DNA of 64,000 nt from DAOUBF01 sp034432795. GTDB taxonomy: Bacteria > Chloroflexota > Anaerolineae > DSLN01. The stretch spans positions 12,562 through 76,561 of the forward strand of contig DAOUBF010000044.1 of NCBI GenBank assembly GCA_034432795.1, given 5' to 3'. Both the position numbers and the translations under genes were made by a program. Position 1 is the first letter of the stretch; every line of letters starts with the position of its first letter. The notes below the pieces were generated by a model. That model was not told where the DNA came from, did not search any database, and worked only from the letters and a program-made list of their open reading frames with translations. Of the stretch, positions 39,687 through 47,352 are shown piece by piece.

Positions 39687-40238
39687 CTAGAAAAAACCGG
39701 GGGGCTTACCCGGAAGTCCGGCCATTTGTCTAAGAAAGTCTCCAAAGAGCTTGGCTTGCATCTGCGAGTCGCGCATGATCTTGTCCACCTGAGTATCACT
39801 TACTTCAGAGTCCGCTTCACCTGGTGGCACCTCCGGTCGTTGCCCAAGTTCGCTGTACGAACCCACCAGCAACGCCTTCCGCAGAATAGCTCGGATCGCC
39901 TCTCGTTGAGGGTGTTCCCAAATAGCCGCGAAGAGCACGATCTTTGCCAACACGTCACGCATGCCTGAGTAGTCCATATAGATCCACGAACGGGTCCATA
40001 AATCAATCAGGCGATTTGTGACCCACTCAACCTCTTCGCCGGGCGGCTTCCTCTGCCACACCCAGGCGTAGAAGTTAACATAGTCCGCCACCATCGACAG
40101 CGTGAGAGGTGGCTTGTCCTCTGTTACTCGCTGTGTAAGCAACTGATCGCTTTGGTCAGGAACCCAATGCGACCAGTCAATTGCATCCACCTGCTCATAG
40201 GCATGGTTGATCATAGTTTGAACATCGGCTGGTGTCAT
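39687..40238 (-). CDS. Uncharacterised protein
   Basis: A 183-residue cytoplasmic protein that I cannot assign to a family. It is rich in Trp (for example IDWSHWVPDQSDQLL, YAWVWQRKPPGEEVEWVTNRLIDLWTRSWIYMDYSG) and largely helical, with an acidic middle (EVPPGEADSEVSDTQVDKIM) and a C-terminus LPGKPPGFF. It has no signal peptide or membrane span. AAGGAGGG five bases before ATG 40238 supports expression. It sits between the OsmC-like gene and the SARP regulator, all on the minus strand, and shares a 33-bp upstream repeat with the OsmC-like gene. Confidence 0.7.
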   Translation of the reverse strand: MTPADVQTMINHAYEQVDAIDWSHWVPDQSDQLLTQRVTEDKPPLTLSMVADYVNFYAWVWQRKPPGEEVEWVTNRLIDLWTRSWIYMDYSGMRDVLAKIVLFAAIWEHPQREAIRAILRKALLVGSYSELGQRPEVPPGEADSEVSDTQVDKIMRDSQMQAKLFGDFLRQMAGLPGKPPGFF

Positions 40239-40352
40239 ATGACCCTCCTTAATAGGGAAATACGTATTTTGACTGCCTAACGGCTGGCGCTTCAGCCGCG
40301 CCGAGCGCAGCGCAGCAGTGCAGTCGGCATTCATCGGCGTTTCCCTCGCCCC

Positions 40353-40385
40353 CATTTGCCGAGAGCATAGCACCTGCACCTCCCA
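40353..40385. repeat. 33-bp direct repeat, copy 2 (upstream of the 39687-40238 gene)
   Basis: Exact copy of 39338-39370, about 115 bases upstream of ATG 40238 on the minus strand. The conserved orientation and distance relative to two different genes suggest a shared promoter or operator. Confidence 0.8.
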
Positions 40386-40418
40386 ACGGCCTGACCCCAG
40401 CCTTACTTTTCAGAGGTT

Positions 40419-41162
40419 TTAGGGCGAAAGCGGCGTATAGCCCCCACTCACCATGCTCATGCGGATCACGGCGATAGCATCCAGGCAGCGGGCGGCCTCG
40501 TACCCATTGCCGGAAGCAATGAACCCCTCTTGGGCCTCCGCATAGTACCTGAGCGCGCCATCGTAGTCGCCCTGCGCTGCGGCCAACTCGCCACGCGACT
40601 GGCGGGCCATCGCCACCCAGGTGCGGCTGGCATATCTGTTCGTCGCCGCGTCCAATTGGCGGCAAAAGGCTTCAGCAGCCTCAAAATCGCGTTGGGTCAC
40701 GCGCACGCTTACCGCCGCCGGTAACAAGAGCGCATAGCAGGTGGAGCAGTTGCCGTGCCGTTCGCCCATCGCCAGGCCCAGCGCCAGCGCGCGGTCGGCA
40801 GCTTCCACATCGCCTGCCATCAGCCGGTTGCGTGTCATGGAGGCGTATAGCCGCGTCAGGCAGTGCGCCCGCATTGTGGCGCGTTCGGCAGCCACAATGC
40901 CCTCTTGGAAGGAAGCCATTGCCTCCTCCAACCGGCCCTGCGCTGTCTGGAGGGTACCCAGCCGCTGCCAGGCCAGCGCCTCGCCGGAGGCCGCGCCCAA
41001 CTCGCGGTACACCTTAACGGATTCCCGCAGCGCCGACTCCGCTTCAGCCCAATGCCCGGCCTGGAATTCCAGCGCGCCGTTGAAGCACTGACACAGCGCC
41101 ACCGCACGTGGGGCCTTCATCCGTTGCGCCTGCTCGTAGGTCGTGGTCACCGCCCGCTTCAT
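40419..41162 (-). pseudogene. C-terminal TPR part of the SARP-type regulator, after an in-frame UGA
   Basis: About 247 residues of TPR-like helical repeats (ALCQCFNGALEFQAGHWAEAESALRESVKVY, AWQRLGTLQTAQGRLEEAMASFQEG) that continue the regulator at 41205-43880 in the same frame. Only the TGA at 41207-41205 separates them; the intervening codons read LWEYHLYGDKSYEE. The first ATG after the stop (41162) has GAGGA close in front, so re-initiation is conceivable. The function as a separate protein is unknown. Confidence 0.65.
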
Positions 41163-41204
41163 TTCCTCATAGCTCTTATCACCATACAGGTGATACTCCC
41201 ACAG

Positions 41205-43880
41205 TCAAAGGTGGACGTCAAAGGCGTCGGTCACATCCAGGCCGACTCCGGCCAATGTGGCCCGCTGCTGCTCATACTGGATGCCAGTCTGCCATTCGCC
41301 CAGCGAGTGGCAGGCCAGGGCCAGCATTTCAAAGGCGCGGGCGATGGCGACCGGCTGGTTGAGCCGCTCGGCGACGGCCAGGCTGCGTTGCGCCACGTCA
41401 AACGCCTCTTGATACTCGTTCTTGTGCCAGTGCAATTGGGCCAGATTGTAGAGCAGGTCGGTATACTCGGCAGCGTCCTCGCGCTCGTCCACATCGGCCA
41501 GGGCCGCACGCAGATGCGCCTCCGCTGTTGCCATATCCCCGGCGGTGATAAGCGCAATGGCCGCGCTGCTGTGCAGGCGCACCCGCTCGCGGCGCATTGG
41601 CTGCCAGTCATCGCCCGGCGGCAGCGCCAGCGCCTGCTCAAAGGCCGCGACGGCGCGCGGCGTGTCGGCCAGGATGCTGTGCCAGCCGCCCAACGCTTCA
41701 AGGATCAGCCAGCGGCGGGCCGGGTCGGTCAGGCCGAGCGCATTCATCAACTCCAGCGCCCGCTCAAAGTAAGTCACCGCCACCTCAAAGGCGTAGATGT
41801 CGGCAGCTTTCTGCCCGGCCTGGATCAGATAGTCAAGTGCGCGATCACGGCGGTCACTCCGATCGTAGTGGAAGGCCAGCGCCTCCACGTGCGGTGCAAG
41901 CCCGCCGGGCCGCAGCGCATAGGCGGCTTCAATGGCCTCGGCGGTGCGCGTATGCAGCCGCGCTCGTCTCACCCGGCTGAGCGCATCATACAGCGCCCGC
42001 CGGATCAGCGAATGGCGGAAGCGGTAGGTGTTCCCCACCTCCTCCAGCAGGTGAGCCGCAAGCGCCGCGTCCAGCGCATCCAGCCATTCACCATCCGACA
42101 GCGCGGCCATACCCCGCAGCACGTCAAAGCTGAACTCGCGCCCGATCACGGCAGCGGCAGCGAGAGCGGCCTCAACCTGCGGCCCCAGGCGTGTCACCCG
42201 CTCGCGCAACAGGCCGCTCAAGCCCGCCGGCACGTGCACATCTGCATCCGGCCTCAGGTGCCACCTGCCCTCATGCGCTTCAATCTGACCGGACTTCAGC
42301 AGCGCATGGGTGATCTCTTCAACGAAGAAGGGATTGCCCTCGGTGATGTCAAAAACGGCCCGCACCAGTTCCGGCAGCGCTTCACCGCCCAGTATCTGCG
42401 CCAGGATGCGGGCGACGCCCTCTTCCAGCAGCGGTGTCAGGGTCAATGTCTCGCTCAGGCGCTCACGGTAGAGCGCATTGAGCAGCGCACCGAAAGGCGT
42501 GGCCACTTCGGTGGCTGCATCGGACCGATACGTCGCCAGTAGCATCACGGGCGCGGCCCGCGTCTGCCGCGCCAGGTAGTGGAACAGCCGCAAGCTGGCC
42601 TCGTCGGCTGCGTGGAGGTCATCTATCAGCAGCAGCACCGCCGCCTGTCGGCTGAGGCCGGTGAGGAACGCAGCCACAGCATGAAACAGCGCCCAATGCC
42701 CCTGCTCCAGGTCAGCAGAGCCTAGTTGCTTAAAGTGCGTGATGGGGTTCTCAGCCGATGTCTGCCGGTGTTCGGCCAGATAGCGATCAAAGGCTTCAAT
42801 AAAGGGCTGGTAGGGCGACCGTCCCTCCTGCTCATACGCTGCACCCAGGAGCGTCACCATCCCGGTGGCGGCTGCGGCGCTGAGCGCTTCAAACGCCAGG
42901 CGCGTCTTGCCCACACCAGATTCTCCCGCGATGAGGATCGTCCGTCCATGCCCCTGTTGTACAGCCTCCAACCAGGTCCGTAGCCTGTTGAGTTCCACCT
43001 GGCGACCGACCAGGGGCGCCTCCGCTTTGATTTCCAGTGCGATCCCTGCGGGCAGCCACCCAGCACTGGCCTTCGGCCCGGTTGCGTCCGGCGCGGCAGG
43101 TGCCGGCAGCGGGCTGAGCGCGCCGCTCAGAATCTGTGCATACAATGCCGCCGTCTCCGGTTCAGGCGGGACATCCAATTCGGCGGCGAGCGCCTCTACG
43201 CACATCTGATATTGGCGCAGCGCCTCGTGGCGGCGACCGGCCAGCGCATAGGTGCGCATCAGTTCGCGATGGACAGGCTCATCCGCCGCGTCGTGGGCGA
43301 GCAGTGGAGTCAGAAGCGAAATGGCCGTGTTGTAATCGCGGGCGTCGCGGGCGTGGGTCGCGAGCGCCAGGCTGGCCTCACGGTAATGTCGGCGGAGCGC
43401 GTCGCGTGGAACAAGCGTCCACTCGGCGTACAGGTCGTCAGGCAGCAGGTCGCCCTGGTACAGGTCAAGCGCCTGCCTGAGATGGGCCACGCGCTGCTCA
43501 ACAGGCGCGGTCAGCGACGCCGTGCATAGCCGCTCAAACTCGTGGGCGTCCACCCAAACGGAGGCCTCAAGCGTGAGCACACCGTCTTCAAAAGAGAAGG
43601 TTGCATCTGCCGCGCCGGGACCAAGGCCCGCATCAAGTGTCCGGCGCAGCGCGTGGAGGGTGCGGTAAAGGTTGTTCGCCCCAGAGATCGGGTCAGCATC
43701 CGGCCAGAGGAAATCTATCGCCTGGTCTTTGATCAAACGGCGTTCCAGCGCCAGGCGTTGCAACAGGGCTGCAGCTTTGCGACGAGGCCAATCGGTGGTG
43801 CACAGGGTACGCTCTCCCCAGGCGACTTCAAAGCGGCCCAGCAAAAAGATGCAGATGGGAGAGGCAGTTGGGGTCAGCAT
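41205..43880 (-). CDS. SARP/BTAD-AAA-TPR transcriptional regulator (interrupted by UGA at its 3' end)
   Basis: An 891-residue AfsR/MalT-like regulator. Residues 1-100 form a winged-helix DNA-binding domain (IFLLGRFEVAWGERTLCTTDWPRRKAAALLQRL). The BTAD domain runs to about 245 and ends in ALRQYQMCVEALAAELDVPPEPET. An AAA-16/NB-ARC ATPase follows, with Walker A GESGVGKTRL (about 315-324) and Walker B AVLLLIDDLHAADE. The last 270 residues are TPRs. Such proteins integrate a signal through the ATPase-TPR part. The frame ends at TGA 41207-41205 but stays open and protein-like for another 260 codons. A palindrome and promoter lie just upstream. Confidence 0.88.
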   Translation of the reverse strand: MLTPTASPICIFLLGRFEVAWGERTLCTTDWPRRKAAALLQRLALERRLIKDQAIDFLWPDADPISGANNLYRTLHALRRTLDAGLGPGAADATFSFEDGVLTLEASVWVDAHEFERLCTASLTAPVEQRVAHLRQALDLYQGDLLPDDLYAEWTLVPRDALRRHYREASLALATHARDARDYNTAISLLTPLLAHDAADEPVHRELMRTYALAGRRHEALRQYQMCVEALAAELDVPPEPETAALYAQILSGALSPLPAPAAPDATGPKASAGWLPAGIALEIKAEAPLVGRQVELNRLRTWLEAVQQGHGRTILIAGESGVGKTRLAFEALSAAAATGMVTLLGAAYEQEGRSPYQPFIEAFDRYLAEHRQTSAENPITHFKQLGSADLEQGHWALFHAVAAFLTGLSRQAAVLLLIDDLHAADEASLRLFHYLARQTRAAPVMLLATYRSDAATEVATPFGALLNALYRERLSETLTLTPLLEEGVARILAQILGGEALPELVRAVFDITEGNPFFVEEITHALLKSGQIEAHEGRWHLRPDADVHVPAGLSGLLRERVTRLGPQVEAALAAAAVIGREFSFDVLRGMAALSDGEWLDALDAALAAHLLEEVGNTYRFRHSLIRRALYDALSRVRRARLHTRTAEAIEAAYALRPGGLAPHVEALAFHYDRSDRRDRALDYLIQAGQKAADIYAFEVAVTYFERALELMNALGLTDPARRWLILEALGGWHSILADTPRAVAAFEQALALPPGDDWQPMRRERVRLHSSAAIALITAGDMATAEAHLRAALADVDEREDAAEYTDLLYNLAQLHWHKNEYQEAFDVAQRSLAVAERLNQPVAIARAFEMLALACHSLGEWQTGIQYEQQRATLAGVGLDVTDAFDVHL

Positions 43881-43899
43881 AAGCTGCCCTCCATCCCCT

Positions 43900-43957
43900 C
43901 AACGAGCCAGGCTCGTTGATTCAAGACCATTTTACTCTATTTTGTCTGGAAAAGCAA
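43900..43957 (-). promoter_or_regulatory. Promoter and palindromic operator of the SARP regulator
   Basis: On the minus strand TTGCTT (43957-43952), a 17-bp spacer and TAAAAT (43934-43929) form a sigma-70-like promoter. CAACGAGCCAGGCTCGTTG (43900-43918), a 19-bp perfect palindrome, lies at about +4 to +22, 20 bases before the start codon, a good place for autorepression. Confidence 0.6.
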
Positions 43958-44020
43958 TAGGTGGAACAAAATAGCGCCCTGGTCAGCCAGGGACACCGCA
44001 TCAGCCCATCTGACGCATTG

Positions 44021-44386
44021 TTACGACCCATTCGTCGGGCCATCCGCATCCAGGTCAAGGTGGAAACGATGAAAGAAGCGATGAACAATGGGCGCGAGGA
44101 ACACGCCGACGGCGACCAGGAAGACCACGCCGGAGAAGAGCGCGTAGCACGCGGCGAACACCTTGCCCGCCGCCGTGTGCAATTCATTCACCGGCCCCAT
44201 CCCGCCCAGGATCATGGCAGCGTTCAACAGCGCATCCACCCACCCCAGCCCCTCCAACAGATGATAGCCCAGGATGCCGATCCCCAACGCGCCCAGGATC
44301 AGGGCCAGCGCGGCGCTCCCAAACCGGACGACGCGCAGCACAAAGGCCCTTCTGGGGAGCAAAGGCTCACGACGATGCTCAAACAT
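44021..44386 (-). CDS. Conserved small membrane protein
   Basis: A 121-residue protein with three hydrophobic segments: LALILGALGIGILGYHLL (about 28-45), a shorter ALLNAAMILGGMGPV (54-68) and ACYALFSGVVFLVAVGVFLAPI (83-104). It resembles a family of bacterial proteins with a potassium-channel-like pore region (NAAMILGGMGPVNELHTAAGK). The C-terminus is His/Asp-rich (HRFFHRFHLDLD). GAGGAGG precedes ATG 44386. It follows the MFS gene by only 17 bases and is probably co-transcribed with it. The function is unknown. Confidence 0.7.
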   Translation of the reverse strand: MFEHRREPLLPRRAFVLRVVRFGSAALALILGALGIGILGYHLLEGLGWVDALLNAAMILGGMGPVNELHTAAGKVFAACYALFSGVVFLVAVGVFLAPIVHRFFHRFHLDLDADGPTNGS

Positions 44387-44403
44387 GGGCCTCCTCGTAG
44401 GGG

Positions 44404-45654
44404 CTACTCCGATCTTTGTGCCACGACCGCTGCGCGATGGCCGATCTGCCACCACAGCGCCAGTGCCAACGGAACGAGTGCCACCACCGCGCCCACCAGC
44501 CCCATCGCGCTATACCCCAGCGTGGCAAAGACCACACCGCTCCCCAGGCTGCCCAGCGCCGAGACCAGGGCGATCAGCAGGTCATTGAACCCCTGCGTCC
44601 TGGCCCGCTCCGCGGGCGAAAGCTGATCGGCCAGGAGCGATGAGCCGCCGACATAGCAGAAGTTCCACCCCAGGCCGAGCAGGAAAAGCGCCACCGCAAT
44701 AGGCAACACCTCCGGCGATAAAGGCGCCAGCAGGCAGGCCAGAGCCAGCGTGCCCGCCCCGATCAGGATCACCGGGCCGCGTCCCCAACGATCGGCCAGC
44801 CGCCCGGAGAGGATGGAGAAAGCGAACATACCGACAGTGTGCGAGGAAATGGTCAGGGAGATCGCGGTGAGCGGGTGATTATGGCCCTTCATGTGCAGCG
44901 AGGTGATCACCATGAGCATGACCATAGTGAGCTGGCCGAAGACCATCGCGGCCATGGCCACCAACACCGCCGGTTCACGCAGGATCGCCGGAATGGATCG
45001 GGTCGGGCCATGATAGCGAGTGGCTTCGGGGTGCAGCCGGGCTAACTCCCGCCCCACGTCGCGCGGATCGGGACGCAGGCGCGCCAGGATCACAGCAGCG
45101 GCAAAGACGAAGAGCGCCAGGCTGGCGCCATAAGGCCCGACCAACTCATCTAACCCCAACCGTTGCGCACCCTGGCCCACCGGCCCCACCAGGAGCGGCC
45201 CGAAGATCGCGCCAATGGTCCCGGCGAGCACGACCGTGGAGATGGCGCGACCGCGCTCCGCAGGTAGATGCACCTCCGCGGCGGCAAACCGGCCAAGCTG
45301 CATGGCGGCATTCGCTGCGCCCATCAGCGATAGCCCGGCCAGGAAGACCAGGAACGAGTGCCCGATCAAGGCGCCGCCGGCCAGGGCCGAGCCGATCACG
45401 CCCAACGCCAGGCCCAGCGCCAGCCCGTTGCGCCGCCCCAGCCGCTCCAGGCCGTATCCCCAGCCCAACGCGGCCAGGGCGCCTCCTAACAGGTAGACCC
45501 CGCCCGGCACACCTGCCCAGGCCGGCTGTCCGCTCAGTTGTGCGCCCACAATGGCATTCACCGTCGCGGTTACAATGAAGCCCGCCGAAGCCAGCGCCTG
45601 CGCCATGAATAAGGTCTGTGTGATGTTCCGGGCGATGCGCCTGGTGTCAGCCAT
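44404..45654 (-). CDS. Major facilitator superfamily transporter
   Basis: A 416-residue, 12-span transporter. The MFS signatures are GYGLERLGRRNGLALG (loop 2-3) and SGRLADRWGRGPV (loop 8-9). LPAERGRAISTVVLAGTIGAIFGPLLVGP and LSPAERARTQGFNDL are typical of drug or metabolite exporters. The substrate is unknown. A central cytoplasmic loop (RLRPDPRDVGRELARLHPEATRYHG) joins the two halves. The small membrane protein gene follows 17 bases later. Confidence 0.9.
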   Translation of the reverse strand: MADTRRIARNITQTLFMAQALASAGFIVTATVNAIVGAQLSGQPAWAGVPGGVYLLGGALAALGWGYGLERLGRRNGLALGLALGVIGSALAGGALIGHSFLVFLAGLSLMGAANAAMQLGRFAAAEVHLPAERGRAISTVVLAGTIGAIFGPLLVGPVGQGAQRLGLDELVGPYGASLALFVFAAAVILARLRPDPRDVGRELARLHPEATRYHGPTRSIPAILREPAVLVAMAAMVFGQLTMVMLMVITSLHMKGHNHPLTAISLTISSHTVGMFAFSILSGRLADRWGRGPVILIGAGTLALACLLAPLSPEVLPIAVALFLLGLGWNFCYVGGSSLLADQLSPAERARTQGFNDLLIALVSALGSLGSGVVFATLGYSAMGLVGAVVALVPLALALWWQIGHRAAVVAQRSE

Positions 45655-45694
45655 CTATGCGCCTGTTCATAGAAGTGTCTGGAGTGTGGGGGAA

Positions 45695-45744
45695 ACAGCG
45701 GACGACCGATAATGGGCAGAGAGTGATGCCCGGTCGTCCGCTGT
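45695..45744 (-). terminator. Terminator-like hairpin after livF
   Basis: A 14-bp perfect stem (ACAGCGGACGACCG with its complement at 45731-45744) begins two bases after the livF stop and is followed on the minus strand by TTTCCCCC. It probably ends the liv operon. Confidence 0.7.
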
Positions 45745-45746
45745 CC

Positions 45747-46457
45747 CTAAACACCGAGGTAAGCAGCCTGGACCTGGGGGTTAGCGGCCAGTTCCTGGGC
45801 GCTGCCCTCCAGGACGATGCGCCCGGTCTCCAGGACATAGCCGCGTCGGGCTACCGACAGCGCCATAGCCGCGTTTTGCTCCACCAGCAGGATAGTCGTC
45901 CCCTGCTGGTTCAGTTGGCGGATGACCTCATAAATGCTCTCCACCAGCACCGGCGCCAGGCCCATGGAAGGCTCATCCATGAGCAGGATGCGCGGCTGCG
46001 TCATCAGCGCCCGGCCGATCGCCAGCATCTGCTGCTCGCCGCCGGAGAGGGTCCCGCCCAGTTGGTGTCTGCGCTCCTTCAAGCGCGGGAAGATGGTGAA
46101 GACGAAGTCCATACGCCGGGCGATTTCGGCCCGGTCCTTGACGGTGAAGGCGCCCATCTCCAGGTTCTCGGTCACCGTCAGGCGCCCGAAGATACGGCGC
46201 CCTTCCGGCACCTGCACCACACCTTTGGCCACAATCTCATGCGGCGGATAAACACTCAGTTCCTCCCCCGCCAGGCGCACGTATCCCTGGCGTGGGCGCA
46301 ACACGCCGCTGATCGTCCGCAGCGTGGTGGTCTTCCCCGCGCCGTTCGCCCCGATCAGGGTGACGATCTCCCCCTGCGCCACGGTGAACGAAATCCCCTT
46401 CAGGGCATGGATGTTACCATAATAGGTGTGAACGTGATCAACTTCCAAAATAGCCAT
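45747..46457 (-). CDS. livF: Branched-chain amino-acid ABC transporter ATPase
   Basis: A 236-residue ABC ATPase: Walker A GANGAGKTT (about residues 35-43), signature LSGGEQQMLAIGRAL, Walker B ILLMDEPSMGLAP and the H-loop position in TILLVEQNAAMALSVARRGYVLETG. The size and ending (NPQVQAAYLGV) are typical of LivF. It pairs with LivG below the LivM/LivH channel in the inner membrane. It is the last gene of the five-gene operon starting at livK. Confidence 0.95.
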   Translation of the reverse strand: MAILEVDHVHTYYGNIHALKGISFTVAQGEIVTLIGANGAGKTTTLRTISGVLRPRQGYVRLAGEELSVYPPHEIVAKGVVQVPEGRRIFGRLTVTENLEMGAFTVKDRAEIARRMDFVFTIFPRLKERRHQLGGTLSGGEQQMLAIGRALMTQPRILLMDEPSMGLAPVLVESIYEVIRQLNQQGTTILLVEQNAAMALSVARRGYVLETGRIVLEGSAQELAANPQVQAAYLGV

Positions 46458-46524
46458 AGACAGGTTACCTTATCAGAAATCCATAGAGTGCCTGGTGCTG
46501 CCCTATCCTCCCGCGCTGGTGGGG

Positions 46525-47334
46525 TCAGGCGGCTGACTGCGCTGGCCGGCTGGTCATAGAAGAGGCTATGCCGCGCCCAAGATAGGCTTCAATTACTCTG
46601 GGGTTGTTCTGGATCTCTGCTGGCGTGCCCTCCGCGATCTTCACCCCGTAGTCCAGGACGCTAATCCTCTCCGAGATACCCATGACCACGCGCATCTGGT
46701 GCTCAATCAGCAGGATGGTGATGCCCAGTTCGTCACGCAGGCGGCGGATGAAGGCCATCATCTCCTGCGTCTCGTGGGGGTTCATGCCCGCCGTCGGCTC
46801 GTCCAGCAAGAGCAGCTTGGGGCGGCTGGCGAGGGCGCGGGCGATTTCCAGCTTGCGCTGATCGCCGTAAGGCAGGTTCTTGGCGAGCATATCCCCTTTG
46901 CCGGTCAACCCCACCAGCCGCAGCAGGCGACGGGCCTCCTCCAGTGAAGCCCGCTCCTCGCGCAGCGTGGCCGGGTCGCGCACGATGCTCCCCAACAGCC
47001 CGGCTTTCAGATGGGTGTGCATCCCCACCTGGATGTTCTCAATCGCGGTCATGTTCTTAAACAGGCGGATGTTCTGGTAGGTACGGGCGATGCCCAGGTG
47101 GCTGATGCGGTCGGGGGGCAGGCCCGTGATCTCCAGCCCATCCAGGTAGATATGCCCGGCTTCGGGCTTGTAGAAGCCGGTGACGCAGTTGAAGAAGGTG
47201 GTTTTGCCGGCGCCGTTCGGGCCGATGATGCTCCAGATAGCCCCTTCGGGGATCTCCAGGTCAATATCACGGAGCGCTTCCAGGCCGCCGAAGCGTTTGG
47301 TCACTTTGTGGGCAGAAAGCACCGTCTTGGCCAT
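46525..47334 (-). CDS. livG: Branched-chain amino-acid ABC transporter ATPase
   Basis: A 269-residue ABC ATPase: Walker A GPNGAGKTTFFN, the Q-loop region LGIARTYQNIRLFKNMTAIEN, signature LPYGDQRKLEIARAL, and Walker B KLLLLDEPTAGMNPHE. LLIEHQMRVVMGISERISVLDYGVKIAEGTP is characteristic of LivG. It ends with a short polar tail. It is 18 bases downstream of livM and works as a heterodimer with LivF. Confidence 0.95.
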   Translation of the reverse strand: MAKTVLSAHKVTKRFGGLEALRDIDLEIPEGAIWSIIGPNGAGKTTFFNCVTGFYKPEAGHIYLDGLEITGLPPDRISHLGIARTYQNIRLFKNMTAIENIQVGMHTHLKAGLLGSIVRDPATLREERASLEEARRLLRLVGLTGKGDMLAKNLPYGDQRKLEIARALASRPKLLLLDEPTAGMNPHETQEMMAFIRRLRDELGITILLIEHQMRVVMGISERISVLDYGVKIAEGTPAEIQNNPRVIEAYLGRGIASSMTSRPAQSAA

Positions 47335-47352
47335 CGCGTTCTCTCCTGTCAG

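Noticed and set aside
40863..42542. A 559-codon open frame on the plus strand opposite the SARP regulator
   Set aside because: It lies entirely antisense to a gene with clear domains; long antisense frames are expected in GC-rich genes, and it has no recognisable motif.
43961..44626. A 221-codon plus-strand frame over the small membrane protein gene
   Set aside because: Antisense to two minus-strand genes with good starts and membrane segments.
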